Positions 43,822-53,533 of a DNA stretch of 64,000 nt are shown here, piece by piece (within the stretch, counting starts at the first letter, position 1; each line of letters begins with the position of its first letter). The stretch lies in assembly GCA_031415055.1 (NCBI GenBank), contig JANOQZ010000009.1:6837-70836 (forward strand). Direction: 5' to 3'. Both the position numbers and the translations under genes were made by a program. The notes under the pieces were generated by a model. The model was not told the DNA's origin and ran no database searches. It saw only the letters and a list, made by a program, of their open reading frames with translations. Origin of the DNA: JANMOK01 sp031415055 (GTDB lineage: Bacteria > Pseudomonadota > Alphaproteobacteria > Rhodobacterales > Rhodobacteraceae).

Positions 43822-44713
43822 CTTTGGCAAGACGCCCGTCGATCACGACCAAACCCAGCGCAATCAACGCAAACCCGGCATAGGCGGTTTGCGGCAGTGC
43901 TTCGTCTAAAACCACGGCGCCCAACACAACTGCGACCGGCACGACCATCAATGTCACTTGCATCAGATTTCCCGCCCCTGCCAAAGCCATGACCCGATAG
44001 GCCAAGACAAAGGCCAAAGCCGTTGCAAAAATTGAAATATAGCCAATCGCTGCAATCACATCCCAACCGGGAATGGCTTTGGGTACGCCATCAATCACCA
44101 ACGCCATCGGCAAGACCGCAACGCTTGATGCGGTCAACATAAGCGTCGCCGATGTCACCGGATCGATACCAACCAACATCCGCCGCCCCCAACTGCCCGC
44201 CAAACCATAGGACAGCGAGGATGCCAAAATCGCCACCTGTGCCAGTGAGCGCAGATCGAAATGACGGAGCGTTTCCAATCCCATAACAACTGCAACACCG
44301 GCAAACCCCAACAAGACGCCGCCCAACTTTCGTCCGGTCATCCGCTCATCCGGCAAGAATATCGCCGCGACAATAATGCCAAATAACGCTGTTGTGGCGT
44401 TCAAGATCGAGGCCAAGCCGCTTTCTATTTGGATTTGTCCCCAAGCAATCAGGCTGAAAGGAATGACGTTTTGCAGCAGTCCCATTACCAGAAATGCCAC
44501 ATAAATCCGTGGATTTTTCGGTAAGTCGACCCCACGCCACAGCGCAAATATCCATAAAGCAATCGCTGCCAGACCAACGCGCAAAGCGACGATTGTGAAA
44601 ACCGGCAGTTCTCGCAGGGCAACAGCAAACGACAGAAACGAGCCGCCAAAGATGAAGGCCAGCAGCATCAACAGCACCCAAGAGGTCAGTGAAATGGATT
44701 TTTGGTTTGCCAT
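43772..44713 (-). CDS. EamA-family (DMT) transporter
   Basis: 313 residues, ten predicted helices in two EamA repeats ('LLMLLAFIFGGSFLSFAVAL' at the start, 'LLGFAGVAVVMGLETL' in the first half). Typical inner-membrane drug/metabolite transporter with unknown substrate. Its end overlaps the convergent FAD oxidoreductase gene by 50 bp. It differs clearly in sequence from the DMT gene at 41144, so it is not a recent copy. Confidence 0.88.
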   Translation of the reverse strand: MANQKSISLTSWVLLMLLAFIFGGSFLSFAVALRELPVFTIVALRVGLAAIALWIFALWRGVDLPKNPRIYVAFLVMGLLQNVIPFSLIAWGQIQIESGLASILNATTALFGIIVAAIFLPDERMTGRKLGGVLLGFAGVAVVMGLETLRHFDLRSLAQVAILASSLSYGLAGSWGRRMLVGIDPVTSATLMLTASSVAVLPMALVIDGVPKAIPGWDVIAAIGYISIFATALAFVLAYRVMALAGAGNLMQVTLMVVPVAVVLGAVVLDEALPQTAYAGFALIALGLVVIDGRLAKVMFSRGDIQGGNLTED

Positions 44714-44865
44714 AATCTGCGACTAACAAATGGCATGGAGTTTAGCCACCCGGATCGTGTGTATTGGTGCAATTCGCGCCAAAGCATCAGTCCAGTTTCC
44801 ATGTTGCCTTGTCCGCTCGAATACCGTCCTTTACCCATAATTGGGTCGATTGAACGGGGGATAGC

Positions 44866-45489
44866 ATGCTCAAACTTTACGCACGAAAAGGTGCCGGGTC
44901 CGATGCGGTCGAAGCGCTGTTGGCCGTTGCCAACGTTCGGCACGCGGTTGAGTATCTGGTCAAGGGGTCGGACGGATATAATCCGCCTGAATTTCGCCAG
45001 ATCAACCCGCGCGGCGAAGTGCCGACATTAGTGCTGGCGGATGGCAGCGTGGTGACCGAAAGCGCCGCGATAATGATCTATTTGGCTGACATGTATCCCG
45101 CGGCCAAGATGGCACCGGCACTGTCATCGCCCCTGCGTCCGGCGTATCTACGATGGATGCTTTTCCTCGCCGCCGCGTCCTACATCGATGCGCTGCTTAG
45201 CTCCTATCCGCACCGCTATTCCGCGGACCTCAGCGCGGCGCCGGGGATTAAGGCGCAGGCGTTGCTGGCGGCAGATCGCGACTATTCAATCCTGTCCAAC
45301 GCCGTCGGCGACGGGCCATTTGTGTTGGGCAATACGATGTCGGCGGTCGACATTTACGCGGCCATGCTGATCAGTTGGGCCGATAACGTGCCAGACTTAC
45401 TGGCGCGGCATGCGAACTTGCGGACACTTTGCACGCAAGTCATGGCCGTGCCCGCAATCGCAAAAGTTTGGTCCCACGTCGATTTCTAG
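44866..45489 (+). CDS. Glutathione S-transferase family protein
   Basis: 207 residues. The thioredoxin-like N-terminal domain contains 'INPRGEVPTLVLADGSVVTE' and 'SAAIMIYLADMYP' (the cis-proline and Glu-Ser glutathione contacts), followed by an all-helical C-terminal domain. A GGGGATAGC ribosome site precedes the ATG. The substrate is unknown. It is convergent with cysK, with only two bases between the stop codons. Confidence 0.88.
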   Translation: MLKLYARKGAGSDAVEALLAVANVRHAVEYLVKGSDGYNPPEFRQINPRGEVPTLVLADGSVVTESAAIMIYLADMYPAAKMAPALSSPLRPAYLRWMLFLAAASYIDALLSSYPHRYSADLSAAPGIKAQALLAADRDYSILSNAVGDGPFVLGNTMSAVDIYAAMLISWADNVPDLLARHANLRTLCTQVMAVPAIAKVWSHVDF

Positions 45490-45491
45490 TT

Positions 45492-46541
45492 TTACGCCGC
45501 CACCGGAAACTGCAATCCCGGCGTCGAGAGTGATATCCCAGCCTCTTCCTCGCTCATTTCCGCCAAAACATCGCCAAACAACGGAGTGCTAAGATAACGC
45601 TCGCCGGTATCGGGCAACATGCACAATATGTTGGCCCCCGGTTTGGCCGTCGCGCAAACTTGCAGCGCCCCGGCGAATGTCGCACCGGAACTGATACCAA
45701 CAAAGATACCTTCTTTCTGCGCCAAATCCTTGCTGCATTTCATCGCGTCGGCATTGGAAATCGTCAGGATCTGCTCAATCCCGCCCGACTTCACCGCGTC
45801 TTCGGTCAATTGCGGCACGAAATCCGGGCTCCAACCCTGCATCGGATGCGGTTTCCACGCCGGGTTCGCAGCAGACGGCGATCCATCGGAGTTGCGTGCC
45901 TGCTTTTCACCCGCCGTCAACATCGGCGCTTCGGAGGGTTCACAAACCACGATCTTGGTCTTGGGAGAGTCCTTTGCCAGCACCCGCTTCACACCTTTCA
46001 ACGTGCCCCCGGTGCCAAAGCCCGTCACCCAATAATCCAAACTTCCGTCTGGAAAATCCTGTAATATTTCGACCGCAGTTGTCGCCGAATGAATATCGGG
46101 ATTTGCCTCATTCTCAAACTGCCGAGTCAGGAACCAGCCGTGTTTTGCCGCCAGTTCCTCGGCCTTGCGAACCATGCCAACGGCGCGACCGGCTGCCGGG
46201 GTTAGCACAACTTTGGCCCCCAAGAAACGCATCAACTTGCGCCGCTCCACGCTGAACGTCTCCGACATCGTCACCACCAGCGGGTAACCCTTGGCGGCAC
46301 AGACCATTGCCAGACCAATGCCGGTGTTGCCGCTGGTGGCTTCAACAACGGTTTGGCCGGGCTTCAGTTCGCCCGACTTTTCTGCTGCTTCGATCACCCC
46401 CAACGCCAGCCGGTCTTTGACCGAACCCAATGGGTTGAACGCTTCGATCTTCACGAACAAATTCACCCCCGCCGGAGCCAGTCTGTTTATCCGCACCACC
46501 GGCGTATTGCCGATCGTGCCAAGTATGTTCGCGTATTTCAT
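45492..46541 (-). CDS. cysK: Cysteine synthase A
   Basis: 349 residues, somewhat longer than the usual 310-325 because of inserted and C-terminal segments. PLP lysine lies in 'NPLGSVKDRLAL' near residue 43, the phosphate loop is 'TSGNTGIGLAMV', and 'GFGTGGTLKGVKRVL' is the second glycine loop. It makes cysteine from O-acetylserine and sulfide. It is last in the dciA-dsbA-cysK run, 15 bp after dsbA. Confidence 0.92.
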   Translation of the reverse strand: MKYANILGTIGNTPVVRINRLAPAGVNLFVKIEAFNPLGSVKDRLALGVIEAAEKSGELKPGQTVVEATSGNTGIGLAMVCAAKGYPLVVTMSETFSVERRKLMRFLGAKVVLTPAAGRAVGMVRKAEELAAKHGWFLTRQFENEANPDIHSATTAVEILQDFPDGSLDYWVTGFGTGGTLKGVKRVLAKDSPKTKIVVCEPSEAPMLTAGEKQARNSDGSPSAANPAWKPHPMQGWSPDFVPQLTEDAVKSGGIEQILTISNADAMKCSKDLAQKEGIFVGISSGATFAGALQVCATAKPGANILCMLPDTGERYLSTPLFGDVLAEMSEEEAGISLSTPGLQFPVAA

Positions 46542-46556
46542 GTGCAGCCCCCAAAT

Positions 46557-47252
46557 TTACATCGCTAGCAGTTTGTCCAATTCACCCTTGAATTCATCCC
46601 AAGGCATATTGCTAAACTTGGTACCATTTAGAATGAACGTCGGCGTTCCTTCAACCTTATCCGCATCGAAATTCTTTTGAAACTCGGCGACCAATGCTTC
46701 GGCCATCGGCTGGTCCTGAATGCAGCTTTCCATCTGCGCGTCGGTCAAACCGGTCTGCCGCCCCAAAGCATACATCGCATCGACGATTTCTTTCGGGCTT
46801 TCTTTGCTTGCCCAATCGGCCTGGTTGGCAAACAGCAAATCCGCCAAGCCGAAATAGCGCAACCCGCCTTCGCAGCGGGCAAGCATGCCGGCCCACAGGC
46901 CAAGTCGGTCAAAGTAGACCTCGCGGTAGACAAATTTGATCTTGCCGGTGTCGATGTATTCAGCCTTCAACAAAGGAAAAACGTCGTTGCTGAATGCCGC
47001 GCAGTGCGGGCAGGTGAACGAGCCGTATTCAATCACCGTCACCGCAGCATCAGGGTTGCCAAGGAACATTTCCTTGACTTCGGGCACAGGTGCCGCCGGA
47101 TCAGCCGCAGGTGCCGCATCTTCAGCAAAGGCTTGCATCGAAATCTGCGTTTGGCCGGGGCGGGCATTCAATTGCCAGCCAACCACACCAGCGGCGCATG
47201 CGGCCAACGCCGCCAGTAACAGATTGCGGCGATTCAACACATTTTTTGTCAT
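46557..47252 (-). CDS. DsbA-family thiol-disulfide oxidoreductase
   Basis: 231 residues with an N-terminal signal or anchor segment ('RRNLLLAALAACAAGVVGW', possibly Tat-like) and the thioredoxin-fold active site 'YGSFTCPHCAAF' near residue 83, with the cis-proline region 'VEGTPTFILNG'. It acts in the periplasm as a thiol oxidase or isomerase. The start overlaps the dciA stop by four bases. Confidence 0.9.
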   Translation of the reverse strand: MTKNVLNRRNLLLAALAACAAGVVGWQLNARPGQTQISMQAFAEDAAPAADPAAPVPEVKEMFLGNPDAAVTVIEYGSFTCPHCAAFSNDVFPLLKAEYIDTGKIKFVYREVYFDRLGLWAGMLARCEGGLRYFGLADLLFANQADWASKESPKEIVDAMYALGRQTGLTDAQMESCIQDQPMAEALVAEFQKNFDADKVEGTPTFILNGTKFSNMPWDEFKGELDKLLAM

Positions 47253-47791
47253 TCTATCGTCTTTCCTGTCGATTGAAATTTTGGCCGTGCCAACACGCTT
47301 CGGCCTAGTTGGTCTAGCGCTGCCCGCAAGCCGCTATCGCCGATCTTGCTTAGCGCCGAATTTATGTCGGTATCCGTTATTGCGGGCGGCTCCTTTGGCA
47401 CAAAGGCCGCTGCTTCTTCGGCAAAGCCGGTCGCCGACGTTTGTGTCAACTTGATGCGCGAAATGGCGTTGTAGCCATAACACGCATTCACCCGATCTTT
47501 AATCGTTGGCAGTTGCATTTGCACCTGCGGCGCGTAAGCCCCATCAGCTAGCAAGATCAACGTAGCACCCAATCCGCCTGCTGCATGGGTTACCGAAACT
47601 GGCCTTGTCATCGCGGCAGTGTCGGCCCCGGCAATCTCGGCCCAATGGGTGAGCAACCGCGTCTCGGCAAAGCCGCGCTTTTCCGCGCTTGTTCGAAGTT
47701 TAGCGCCCAACAATCCACCGGCGTGCACAAAACCCTTGGCCAAGGGTTGCCCCTTGCCTTTTGTGCGGCCTATGTCAGGTTTCTGAGCCAT
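47249..47791 (-). CDS. DciA-family (DUF721) protein
   Basis: 180 residues. The DUF721 domain covers roughly residues 30-115 ('LLTHWAEIAGADTAAM' and 'VQMQLPTIKDRVNACYGYNA'). DciA proteins help load the replicative helicase DnaB. A basic, flexible N-terminus precedes the domain and a C-terminal extension follows. Placement beside dsbA and divergent from mutY is the arrangement usual in Rhodobacterales. Confidence 0.88.
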   Translation of the reverse strand: MAQKPDIGRTKGKGQPLAKGFVHAGGLLGAKLRTSAEKRGFAETRLLTHWAEIAGADTAAMTRPVSVTHAAGGLGATLILLADGAYAPQVQMQLPTIKDRVNACYGYNAISRIKLTQTSATGFAEEAAAFVPKEPPAITDTDINSALSKIGDSGLRAALDQLGRSVLARPKFQSTGKTIE

Positions 47792-47874
47792 GTGTCCTTT
47801 ACCAAGCCTTAACGCCTTTTACGCTGATGAGTTAACTTTTGGCACCCTGAATGCAACATTGCGGGACATAAATC

Positions 47875-48879
47875 TTGCGTGAGCAGTCAGTTGTATTCGC
47901 CGAGGTTTTGTTGACTTGGTATGACCGAAATGCACGGGCAATGCCCTGGCGGATGCCGCCGAATTCGTCGCAACGCCCGAATCCCTATCACGTCTGGCTG
48001 TCGGAGGTGATGTTGCAGCAAACCACGGTTGCCGCAGTTGACAGTTACTTTCGCAAATTCATCGCTCACTGGCCCGAAGTTTTCGCACTGGCTGCAGCCA
48101 ACGAGGAAGCAGTCATGTCGGCTTGGGCCGGGCTTGGTTATTACGCCCGTGCGCGAAACTTGTTGAAATGTGCAAAAGCGGTGGCCGAACTGGGTGCTTT
48201 TCCGCAAACCGAGGCGGGGTTGCGCCAACTTCCCGGCATCGGCCCTTACACCGCCGCCGCGATTGCCGCGATAGCTTTTGACCAAAAGGCGACAGTTGTG
48301 GACGGCAATGTCGAACGGGTGATGGCGCGCTATTTCGCCGAGGCTGAAACCTTGCCCATGGTCAAGCCAAAGCTGCACTACCATGCCGCGAAGCTGACGC
48401 CCAAATCACGCCCCGGCGATTATGCGCAAGCGGTGATGGACCTTGGCGCGACAATCTGCACGCCGCGCAACCCGGCCTGCGGCATATGCCCGGTTAGTGA
48501 CACCTGCCTAGGCCGCGCCAAAGGCATCACCGCTTTACTACCCAATCGCGTCGCCAAACCCGCCAAACCCATTCGAATCGGCCAAGTCTGGATCGAGGCC
48601 AGACGCGACGGTTCCCTCGTCACCCAGATTCGCCCCAAATCCGGCCTGCTTGGCGGCATGCTTGGCCTGCCGACGGCGGGTTGGGATGGTTCGCTTTCCG
48701 ATCCGCCCGAGGGCAACTGGCAAACCATTGGCGAAGTGCGCCACACATTCACGCACTTCCACCTGCGCCTTGTCGTGCAGCGCAATGATAGTGCCATCGA
48801 CAACTCGAAACTGGACATCTCTGCTTTTCCAACTTTGTTTCGCAAAGCCCTGCTCCTTGCCCTAGCGAACATGGCTTGA
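47875..48879 (+). CDS. mutY: A/G-specific adenine DNA glycosylase
   Basis: 334 residues from TTG 47875; no better start is visible. The helix-hairpin-helix motif 'LPGIGPYTAAAIAAIAF' with the catalytic Asp in 'ATVVDGNVERV', and the [4Fe-4S] cluster cysteines 'CTPRNPACGICPVSDTC', are present. A NUDIX-like C-terminal domain follows. MutY removes adenine mispaired with 8-oxoguanine. Divergent from dciA with 83 bp between. Confidence 0.93.
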   Translation: MREQSVVFAEVLLTWYDRNARAMPWRMPPNSSQRPNPYHVWLSEVMLQQTTVAAVDSYFRKFIAHWPEVFALAAANEEAVMSAWAGLGYYARARNLLKCAKAVAELGAFPQTEAGLRQLPGIGPYTAAAIAAIAFDQKATVVDGNVERVMARYFAEAETLPMVKPKLHYHAAKLTPKSRPGDYAQAVMDLGATICTPRNPACGICPVSDTCLGRAKGITALLPNRVAKPAKPIRIGQVWIEARRDGSLVTQIRPKSGLLGGMLGLPTAGWDGSLSDPPEGNWQTIGEVRHTFTHFHLRLVVQRNDSAIDNSKLDISAFPTLFRKALLLALANMA

Positions 48880-48894
48880 GCGGACCGCGGCAAA

Positions 48895-50019
48895 ATGCGA
48901 CAAAACCCCATGTCCAAAACCAATTCCGATCTGATTGCCGCGCTGCCGTTTCTTATGCCCATGGCCAATGTGCCGATCCTGTTTGCCGCCGCCAGCTTTG
49001 GCGGTTGGACGCTGTGGATCGCGCCGTTTTATGGCATCATCCTCAGTTCTTTGATGGACCGAATATTTGGCGAAAACCAAGCTAACCTCGACCCGCAAAC
49101 ACCGGACGCCGAATTGTTCTGGCGTCGGCTGATTGTGCTTATCTGGCTGCCCTTGCAAGTTGCCATCCTGATCTTCACCCTCTATGCCGCCACCCATTTT
49201 GCCCATCTCAATTGGCACGAACGACTGTTCCTGATGGTCGAAACCGGGCTGATCACCGGTGCCGTTGGCATCGTTTTTGCGCATGAATTGATCCATCAGA
49301 AGAACCGTTGGGAACAAAGGCTGGGCGAGTGGCTGCTGATCACAGTGCTGTATGGCCATTTCAAATCGGAGCATGTGATCGTGCATCACCGCCATGTCGG
49401 CACCCCGCGCGACCCGGTGACGGCGCGTTACAACGAAAGTTTTTATTACTTTTTCGCCCGGGTCCTGCCAGGTTGTTTGGTGTCGGCATGGGGTGCCGAG
49501 AAGGAGCGGTTGGCGATGAAAACCCTGCCCGTCTGGCACCCATCCAACCCGTTCTGGCGTTACGGAATTGGCCAAACCCTGATGTTGATTGCCGCTTGGG
49601 CCATCGGCGGCTGGCCGGGGGTTGGGTATTTCATCCTGCAAGCCTTTATCGCCATCATGGTGTTGGAGCAGGTGAACTACACCGAGCATTACGGACTTAC
49701 CCGCCAGTTAATGCCCAACGGCAAATACGAACCCGTGCGCCCGCACCATTCGTGGAACGCCGCGCATCGCATTACCAACTATCTACTGATCAATCTGCAG
49801 CGCCATTCCGACCACCATTCACGGCCTGACCGACGCTATCCGCTGCTGCAAACCTATTCTGCCAGCGACGCGCCGCAATTGCCCTATGGCTATCCCATCA
49901 TGACGGCGATGTCGTTCAACCCATGGCTTTGGCGACGGGTGATGAACAAACGGGTGCGACAATGGCGGAAAGATCACTATCCTGAGGTGAGCGATTGGAA
50001 TAATCTTGCCAGAGAATAA
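48895..50019 (+). CDS. AlkB-type alkane/fatty acyl monooxygenase
   Basis: 374 residues, membrane-bound di-iron enzyme. Histidine boxes are clear: 'HELIHQKNRWE', 'HVIVHHRHVGT', 'YTEHYGLTRQ' and 'LQRHSDHHSRPD', between hydrophobic helices. The family hydroxylates the terminal methyl of alkanes; many roseobacter copies act on other chains, and no rubredoxin gene is adjacent. ATG 48910 is an alternative start. It follows mutY by 15 bp. Confidence 0.88.
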   Translation: MRQNPMSKTNSDLIAALPFLMPMANVPILFAAASFGGWTLWIAPFYGIILSSLMDRIFGENQANLDPQTPDAELFWRRLIVLIWLPLQVAILIFTLYAATHFAHLNWHERLFLMVETGLITGAVGIVFAHELIHQKNRWEQRLGEWLLITVLYGHFKSEHVIVHHRHVGTPRDPVTARYNESFYYFFARVLPGCLVSAWGAEKERLAMKTLPVWHPSNPFWRYGIGQTLMLIAAWAIGGWPGVGYFILQAFIAIMVLEQVNYTEHYGLTRQLMPNGKYEPVRPHHSWNAAHRITNYLLINLQRHSDHHSRPDRRYPLLQTYSASDAPQLPYGYPIMTAMSFNPWLWRRVMNKRVRQWRKDHYPEVSDWNNLARE

Positions 50020-50037
50020 CCAAACCTCCGCTAGCTC

Positions 50038-50889
50038 TCATTTGGAGTCGATGCCGTGGCTGCGCGTATAAGCTGAGGCTTGTGGCGGCTGCCAATTGTG
50101 AAGCGGCGTTTCGGGCCGGAAAACTTCGACCAGCAAGGGAAAACAGGCTGCCAAGTCTGAAGAATGCTCGGCACTGCAATCCCCACCGGGGCAGGCAGAA
50201 AGCGCCCCCAAAAGGTCAACTTCAGCGAAAAATTCGATATAGTCCCCCGGTCGCACCGGGCTGGCTTTCATGAAATATTGGCCGGTGTCGCGGGTGAAGC
50301 CGGTGCACATGAAGACGTTGAGCACATCGTGGATATGTGTTTCTGCCGTGTTCAGGGGCAAGCCGGTTTCGGCAGCCAAGGCGCGGGTCAGGTTGGAATG
50401 GCAGCAGTGGTGGTAGTCTGTGCCGGTGAGCATATGGTGCGTGTAGGGATCACATCTTGTGCCGATGACATCGTGGACCGAGCCACCGTCGTTGTCGATG
50501 CCGTACCAATCGAGCGTATCCTCGGTGACGGTTGCCATTGGGCGCAAATGTGGAAATGTCGACCACATGCGGTCGCCCGTGGTCAGGTGGGTGCCGTGCA
50601 AAGCGCGGGTTTTGCCAGAGTAGAAGCGTTCTGCCAGGTCATTCGCGTTCCACAGGTTGAGGTCGCCGACCTGCGGGCCTTCGATCGCGGTGATGCGAAA
50701 GAAATGCCCGGCGGGAACGTGGAAGCAGCGGGCTTGGCGGGGTGGAATCAAAGTTTCGCCGGTTTTCGTCGCGGCGTCGCGGGCGGTTTGGTAAGCGGCC
50801 AGATCGGGTATTGGTAGGGTTTCGGTGGGGTAGCAGATGACCGGGCGGGCGGAGCGGCGTTTGTTGGCATCGGCGGGTTGCTGGAACAT
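50038..50889 (-). CDS. DUF1989 (urea carboxylase-associated family) protein
   Basis: 283 residues from ATG 50889, which has an AAGG site upstream. Conserved segments are 'GHFFRITAIEGPQVGDLNLW', 'DRMWSTFPHLRPMATV' and 'HDVLNVFMCTGF'. The family occurs with urea carboxylase and amidolyase genes in nitrogen metabolism but has no established reaction. Here no urea genes are near. Convergent with the AlkB gene, 18 bp apart. Confidence 0.85.
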   Translation of the reverse strand: MFQQPADANKRRSARPVICYPTETLPIPDLAAYQTARDAATKTGETLIPPRQARCFHVPAGHFFRITAIEGPQVGDLNLWNANDLAERFYSGKTRALHGTHLTTGDRMWSTFPHLRPMATVTEDTLDWYGIDNDGGSVHDVIGTRCDPYTHHMLTGTDYHHCCHSNLTRALAAETGLPLNTAETHIHDVLNVFMCTGFTRDTGQYFMKASPVRPGDYIEFFAEVDLLGALSACPGGDCSAEHSSDLAACFPLLVEVFRPETPLHNWQPPQASAYTRSHGIDSK

Positions 50890-51036
50890 GGCGGACCTTG
50901 GGCATGGGGCGTGCAAGCCCTCACCCTACATTGCAATGCGTGGCGAGGGCCAGTAATGAGGCGGTATCGCTCGTAGATAAAGGAGGGCTGGAGTGGAAAC
51001 CTTGTTTTGTCATCCTCGACAGCCCGGACCCGATTT

Positions 51037-51062
51037 AGCCCTGCAAGCGCGATTGCAGGGCT
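51037..51062. repeat. Perfect hairpin upstream of the ABC-F gene
   Basis: The arms AGCCCTGCAA and TTGCAGGGCT form a 10-bp perfect stem with loop GCGCGA, about 90 bp before the ABC-F start. It could be an intergenic REP-like element or an attenuator-type leader hairpin. No T tract follows. Confidence 0.5.
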
Positions 51063-51152
51063 GACCACAGGCGGTAGTATCGACCGATCAGGTTAGCTCG
51101 TTTTGGGGTGTTCGCACCCGCAAATGCCCCCTTGGGCCGACGAGGTTAGACC

Positions 51153-52652
51153 ATGACAATGATCAATTTGCGCGGCTTGGGCTTTCAATTTGCCGAGCCG
51201 TTGTTTGCCAATCTGAACCTGACCATTGGACCGGGCGACCGGATTGGGCTGGTTGCCGCCAACGGGCGGGGCAAATCGACCTTGCTGCGCTGTTTGGCGG
51301 GTGAGGTTGAGCCGGTTTCCGGCGTGATCACAAGGTCGCGCGGGCTGCGGGCGGGGTATGTGGCGCAGGAGATTCCACCTGCGTTCCTGGGCCTGACGTT
51401 CCGGGCGCTGGTGCAGCAGGCGTTGCTTGATCCGAGTGAAGATTGGCGGGTCGACGTGGCGCTGGACGAGTTGGACGTGCCGTTAGAGTTTCGTGGGCGT
51501 TTGCTGCGCGAACTCAGCGGCGGTTGGCAACGGCTGGCGATGCTGGCGCGGGCTTGGGCGAGCGAGCCCGATCTCCTGTTGCTGGACGAGCCAACGAACC
51601 ATCTGGACCTGTCGCGGATCGGCAAGCTGCAAGGCTGGCTGCAGGCACTGCCGCGCGAATTTCCAGTGGTGATTGCCAGCCACGACCGGGCGTTTTTGGA
51701 CGAAGTAACCAACCGGACGTTGTTCTTGCGGGCCGAGAAATCGGTGGTGTTTGCCTTGCCCTTTACGCAGGCGCGGACGGCGTTGGCAGAGGTGGATGCC
51801 GCCGATGCGCGGCGGTTTGAAAACGACATGGCCAAGGCGCAGCAGTTGCGCAAGCAGGCGGCGAAGTTGAAGAATATCGGCATCAATTCCGGGTCGGATT
51901 TGCTGATCACCAAAACCAAGCAGTTGAAGGATCGGGCGGATAAAATCGAGGAAGCGGCAAGGCCTTCGTTTCTGGATCGGTCCGCCGGGGCGATAAAGCT
52001 GGGTAACAGCGGCACGCATGCGAAGGCCTTGGTGACGCTGGACGATGCTTTGATTGCCACGCCCGACGGGGCCTTGCTGTTCAAGACCGGCAAGTTGTGG
52101 ATTGAACGCGGTGATAGGATTGTGGTTCTGGGCAAGAACGGCGTCGGCAAGACGCAGTTGGTGCGGGCGGTGCACGCAGCATTTGGGGGCCCGGGCGCAA
52201 TCCGCGTGTCGCCGTCGGTGGTGCTGGGATACAGCGATCAGGGGCTGTCGCAATTGGCGGATCGGGACACACCGGCGGGGGTGATTTCGGCGCGGTTTGA
52301 TGTGGGCGATCAGGCGGCGCGGACGATGCTGGCGGGGGTTGGCGTCAATGTCGATATGCAAGCCGGGCCTACTGGCAAGCTGTCAGGCGGGCAGAAGGCA
52401 CGGCTGGCGATGCTGGTGTTGCGGCTGACGCGGCCCAATTTTTATCTTTTGGATGAACCGACCAACCATCTGGATATTGCGGGGCAGGAGGCTTTGGAAG
52501 GCGAGTTGCTGGCAAACGGCGCCGCGTGCTTGCTGGTGTCGCATGACCGGAGTTTCGTGCGAAATGTAGGGAACAGGTTTTGGTTGATTGAGGGCAAGCG
52601 GCTGCGGGAGGTTGAGGGGGCGGAGGGGTTTTTCAAGGGGGAGATGGGGTGA
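51153..52652 (+). CDS. ABC-F family ATP-binding protein
   Basis: 499 residues with two ABC cassettes and no membrane domain. The first has Walker A 'ANGRGKST', signature 'LSGGWQRLAM' and 'LLLLDEPTNHLD'; the second 'GKNGVGKTQL', 'LSGGQKARLAM' and 'YLLDEPTNHLD'. A charged linker (about residues 215-275, rich in K and Q) joins them. ABC-F proteins bind the ribosome E site as translation factors or antibiotic-protection factors; this one is shorter than Uup/EttA and cannot be placed in a named subgroup by eye. Five bases separate its stop from the sdhB stop. Confidence 0.9.
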   Translation: MTMINLRGLGFQFAEPLFANLNLTIGPGDRIGLVAANGRGKSTLLRCLAGEVEPVSGVITRSRGLRAGYVAQEIPPAFLGLTFRALVQQALLDPSEDWRVDVALDELDVPLEFRGRLLRELSGGWQRLAMLARAWASEPDLLLLDEPTNHLDLSRIGKLQGWLQALPREFPVVIASHDRAFLDEVTNRTLFLRAEKSVVFALPFTQARTALAEVDAADARRFENDMAKAQQLRKQAAKLKNIGINSGSDLLITKTKQLKDRADKIEEAARPSFLDRSAGAIKLGNSGTHAKALVTLDDALIATPDGALLFKTGKLWIERGDRIVVLGKNGVGKTQLVRAVHAAFGGPGAIRVSPSVVLGYSDQGLSQLADRDTPAGVISARFDVGDQAARTMLAGVGVNVDMQAGPTGKLSGGQKARLAMLVLRLTRPNFYLLDEPTNHLDIAGQEALEGELLANGAACLLVSHDRSFVRNVGNRFWLIEGKRLREVEGAEGFFKGEMG

Positions 52653-52657
52653 GGATA

Positions 52658-53425
52658 TCACTCCACCATCATCCTCTTCACTTCCGCAATCGCCTTCGCC
52701 GGATTGAGCCCCTTCGGACACGTCTTCGCGCAGTTCATGATGGTGTGGCAGCGGTAGAGTTTGAAGGGGTCGTCGAGCGCCTCTAGGCGGTCTTCGGTGG
52801 CTTGGTCGCGTGAATCGATGATCCAGCGGTAGGCGTGCAGTAGGGCGGCGGGGCCGAGGTAGGTGTCGCCGTTCCACCAGTAGCTGGGGCAGCTTGTCGA
52901 GCAGCAGGCGCAGAGGACGCATTCGTAGAGGCCGTCGAGTTTTTTGCGGTCTTCGATGGATTGTTTCCATTCGATGGCCGGGGTTTCGGTTTTCGTTTCC
53001 AGCCATGGCTTTACTTCGGCATGTTGAGCGTAGAACTGGGTCAGGTCGGGAACTAGGTCTTTTACCACGGGCATGTGCGGCAGCGGGTAGATTTTGATAT
53101 CCCCTTTAATCTCGTCCGAGCCGCAGATGCAGGCCAGCGTGTTGACGCCGTCGACATTCATCGCGCAGGAGCCGCAGATGCCTTCGCGGCAGGAGCGGCG
53201 GAAGGTGAGCGTGGGGTCGATCTCGGTTTTGATCTTGATCAGCGCATCCAGCACCATTGGGCCGCAGTCGTCCATATCCAGCCAATAGGTGTCGATGCGC
53301 GGGTTGGCGGCATCGTCGGGGTTCCAGCGGTAAACGCGGAAGGCGCGGACATTTTCGCCGTCCGGCTTTGGCCAAGTTTTGCCTTGGGTAATGCGCGAGT
53401 TCTTGGGCAGCGTAAGTTCGACCAT
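52658..53425 (-). CDS. sdhB: Succinate dehydrogenase iron-sulfur subunit
   Basis: 255 residues. Cysteine clusters are complete: 'CREGICGSCAMNVDG' for [2Fe-2S], 'CVLCACCSTSCPSYWW' and 'CHTIMNCAKTCPKGLNP' for the [4Fe-4S] and [3Fe-4S] centres. It carries electrons from SdhA to the SdhC/SdhD quinone site on the inner membrane. Unlike the usual sdhCDAB order with tight spacing, 1.7 kb carrying three genes separates it from sdhA. Confidence 0.96.
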   Translation of the reverse strand: MVELTLPKNSRITQGKTWPKPDGENVRAFRVYRWNPDDAANPRIDTYWLDMDDCGPMVLDALIKIKTEIDPTLTFRRSCREGICGSCAMNVDGVNTLACICGSDEIKGDIKIYPLPHMPVVKDLVPDLTQFYAQHAEVKPWLETKTETPAIEWKQSIEDRKKLDGLYECVLCACCSTSCPSYWWNGDTYLGPAALLHAYRWIIDSRDQATEDRLEALDDPFKLYRCHTIMNCAKTCPKGLNPAKAIAEVKRMMVE

Positions 53426-53533
53426 TTCGGCTCCGCTTATCGGGCAACGGGGTGAAGAATTCGTTCAGAACGGATGACGTTTTCGCAGCGCAGGCATTGC
53501 GCCGTGTCGGTGCATCCGCGACAAGTTTCCGGT

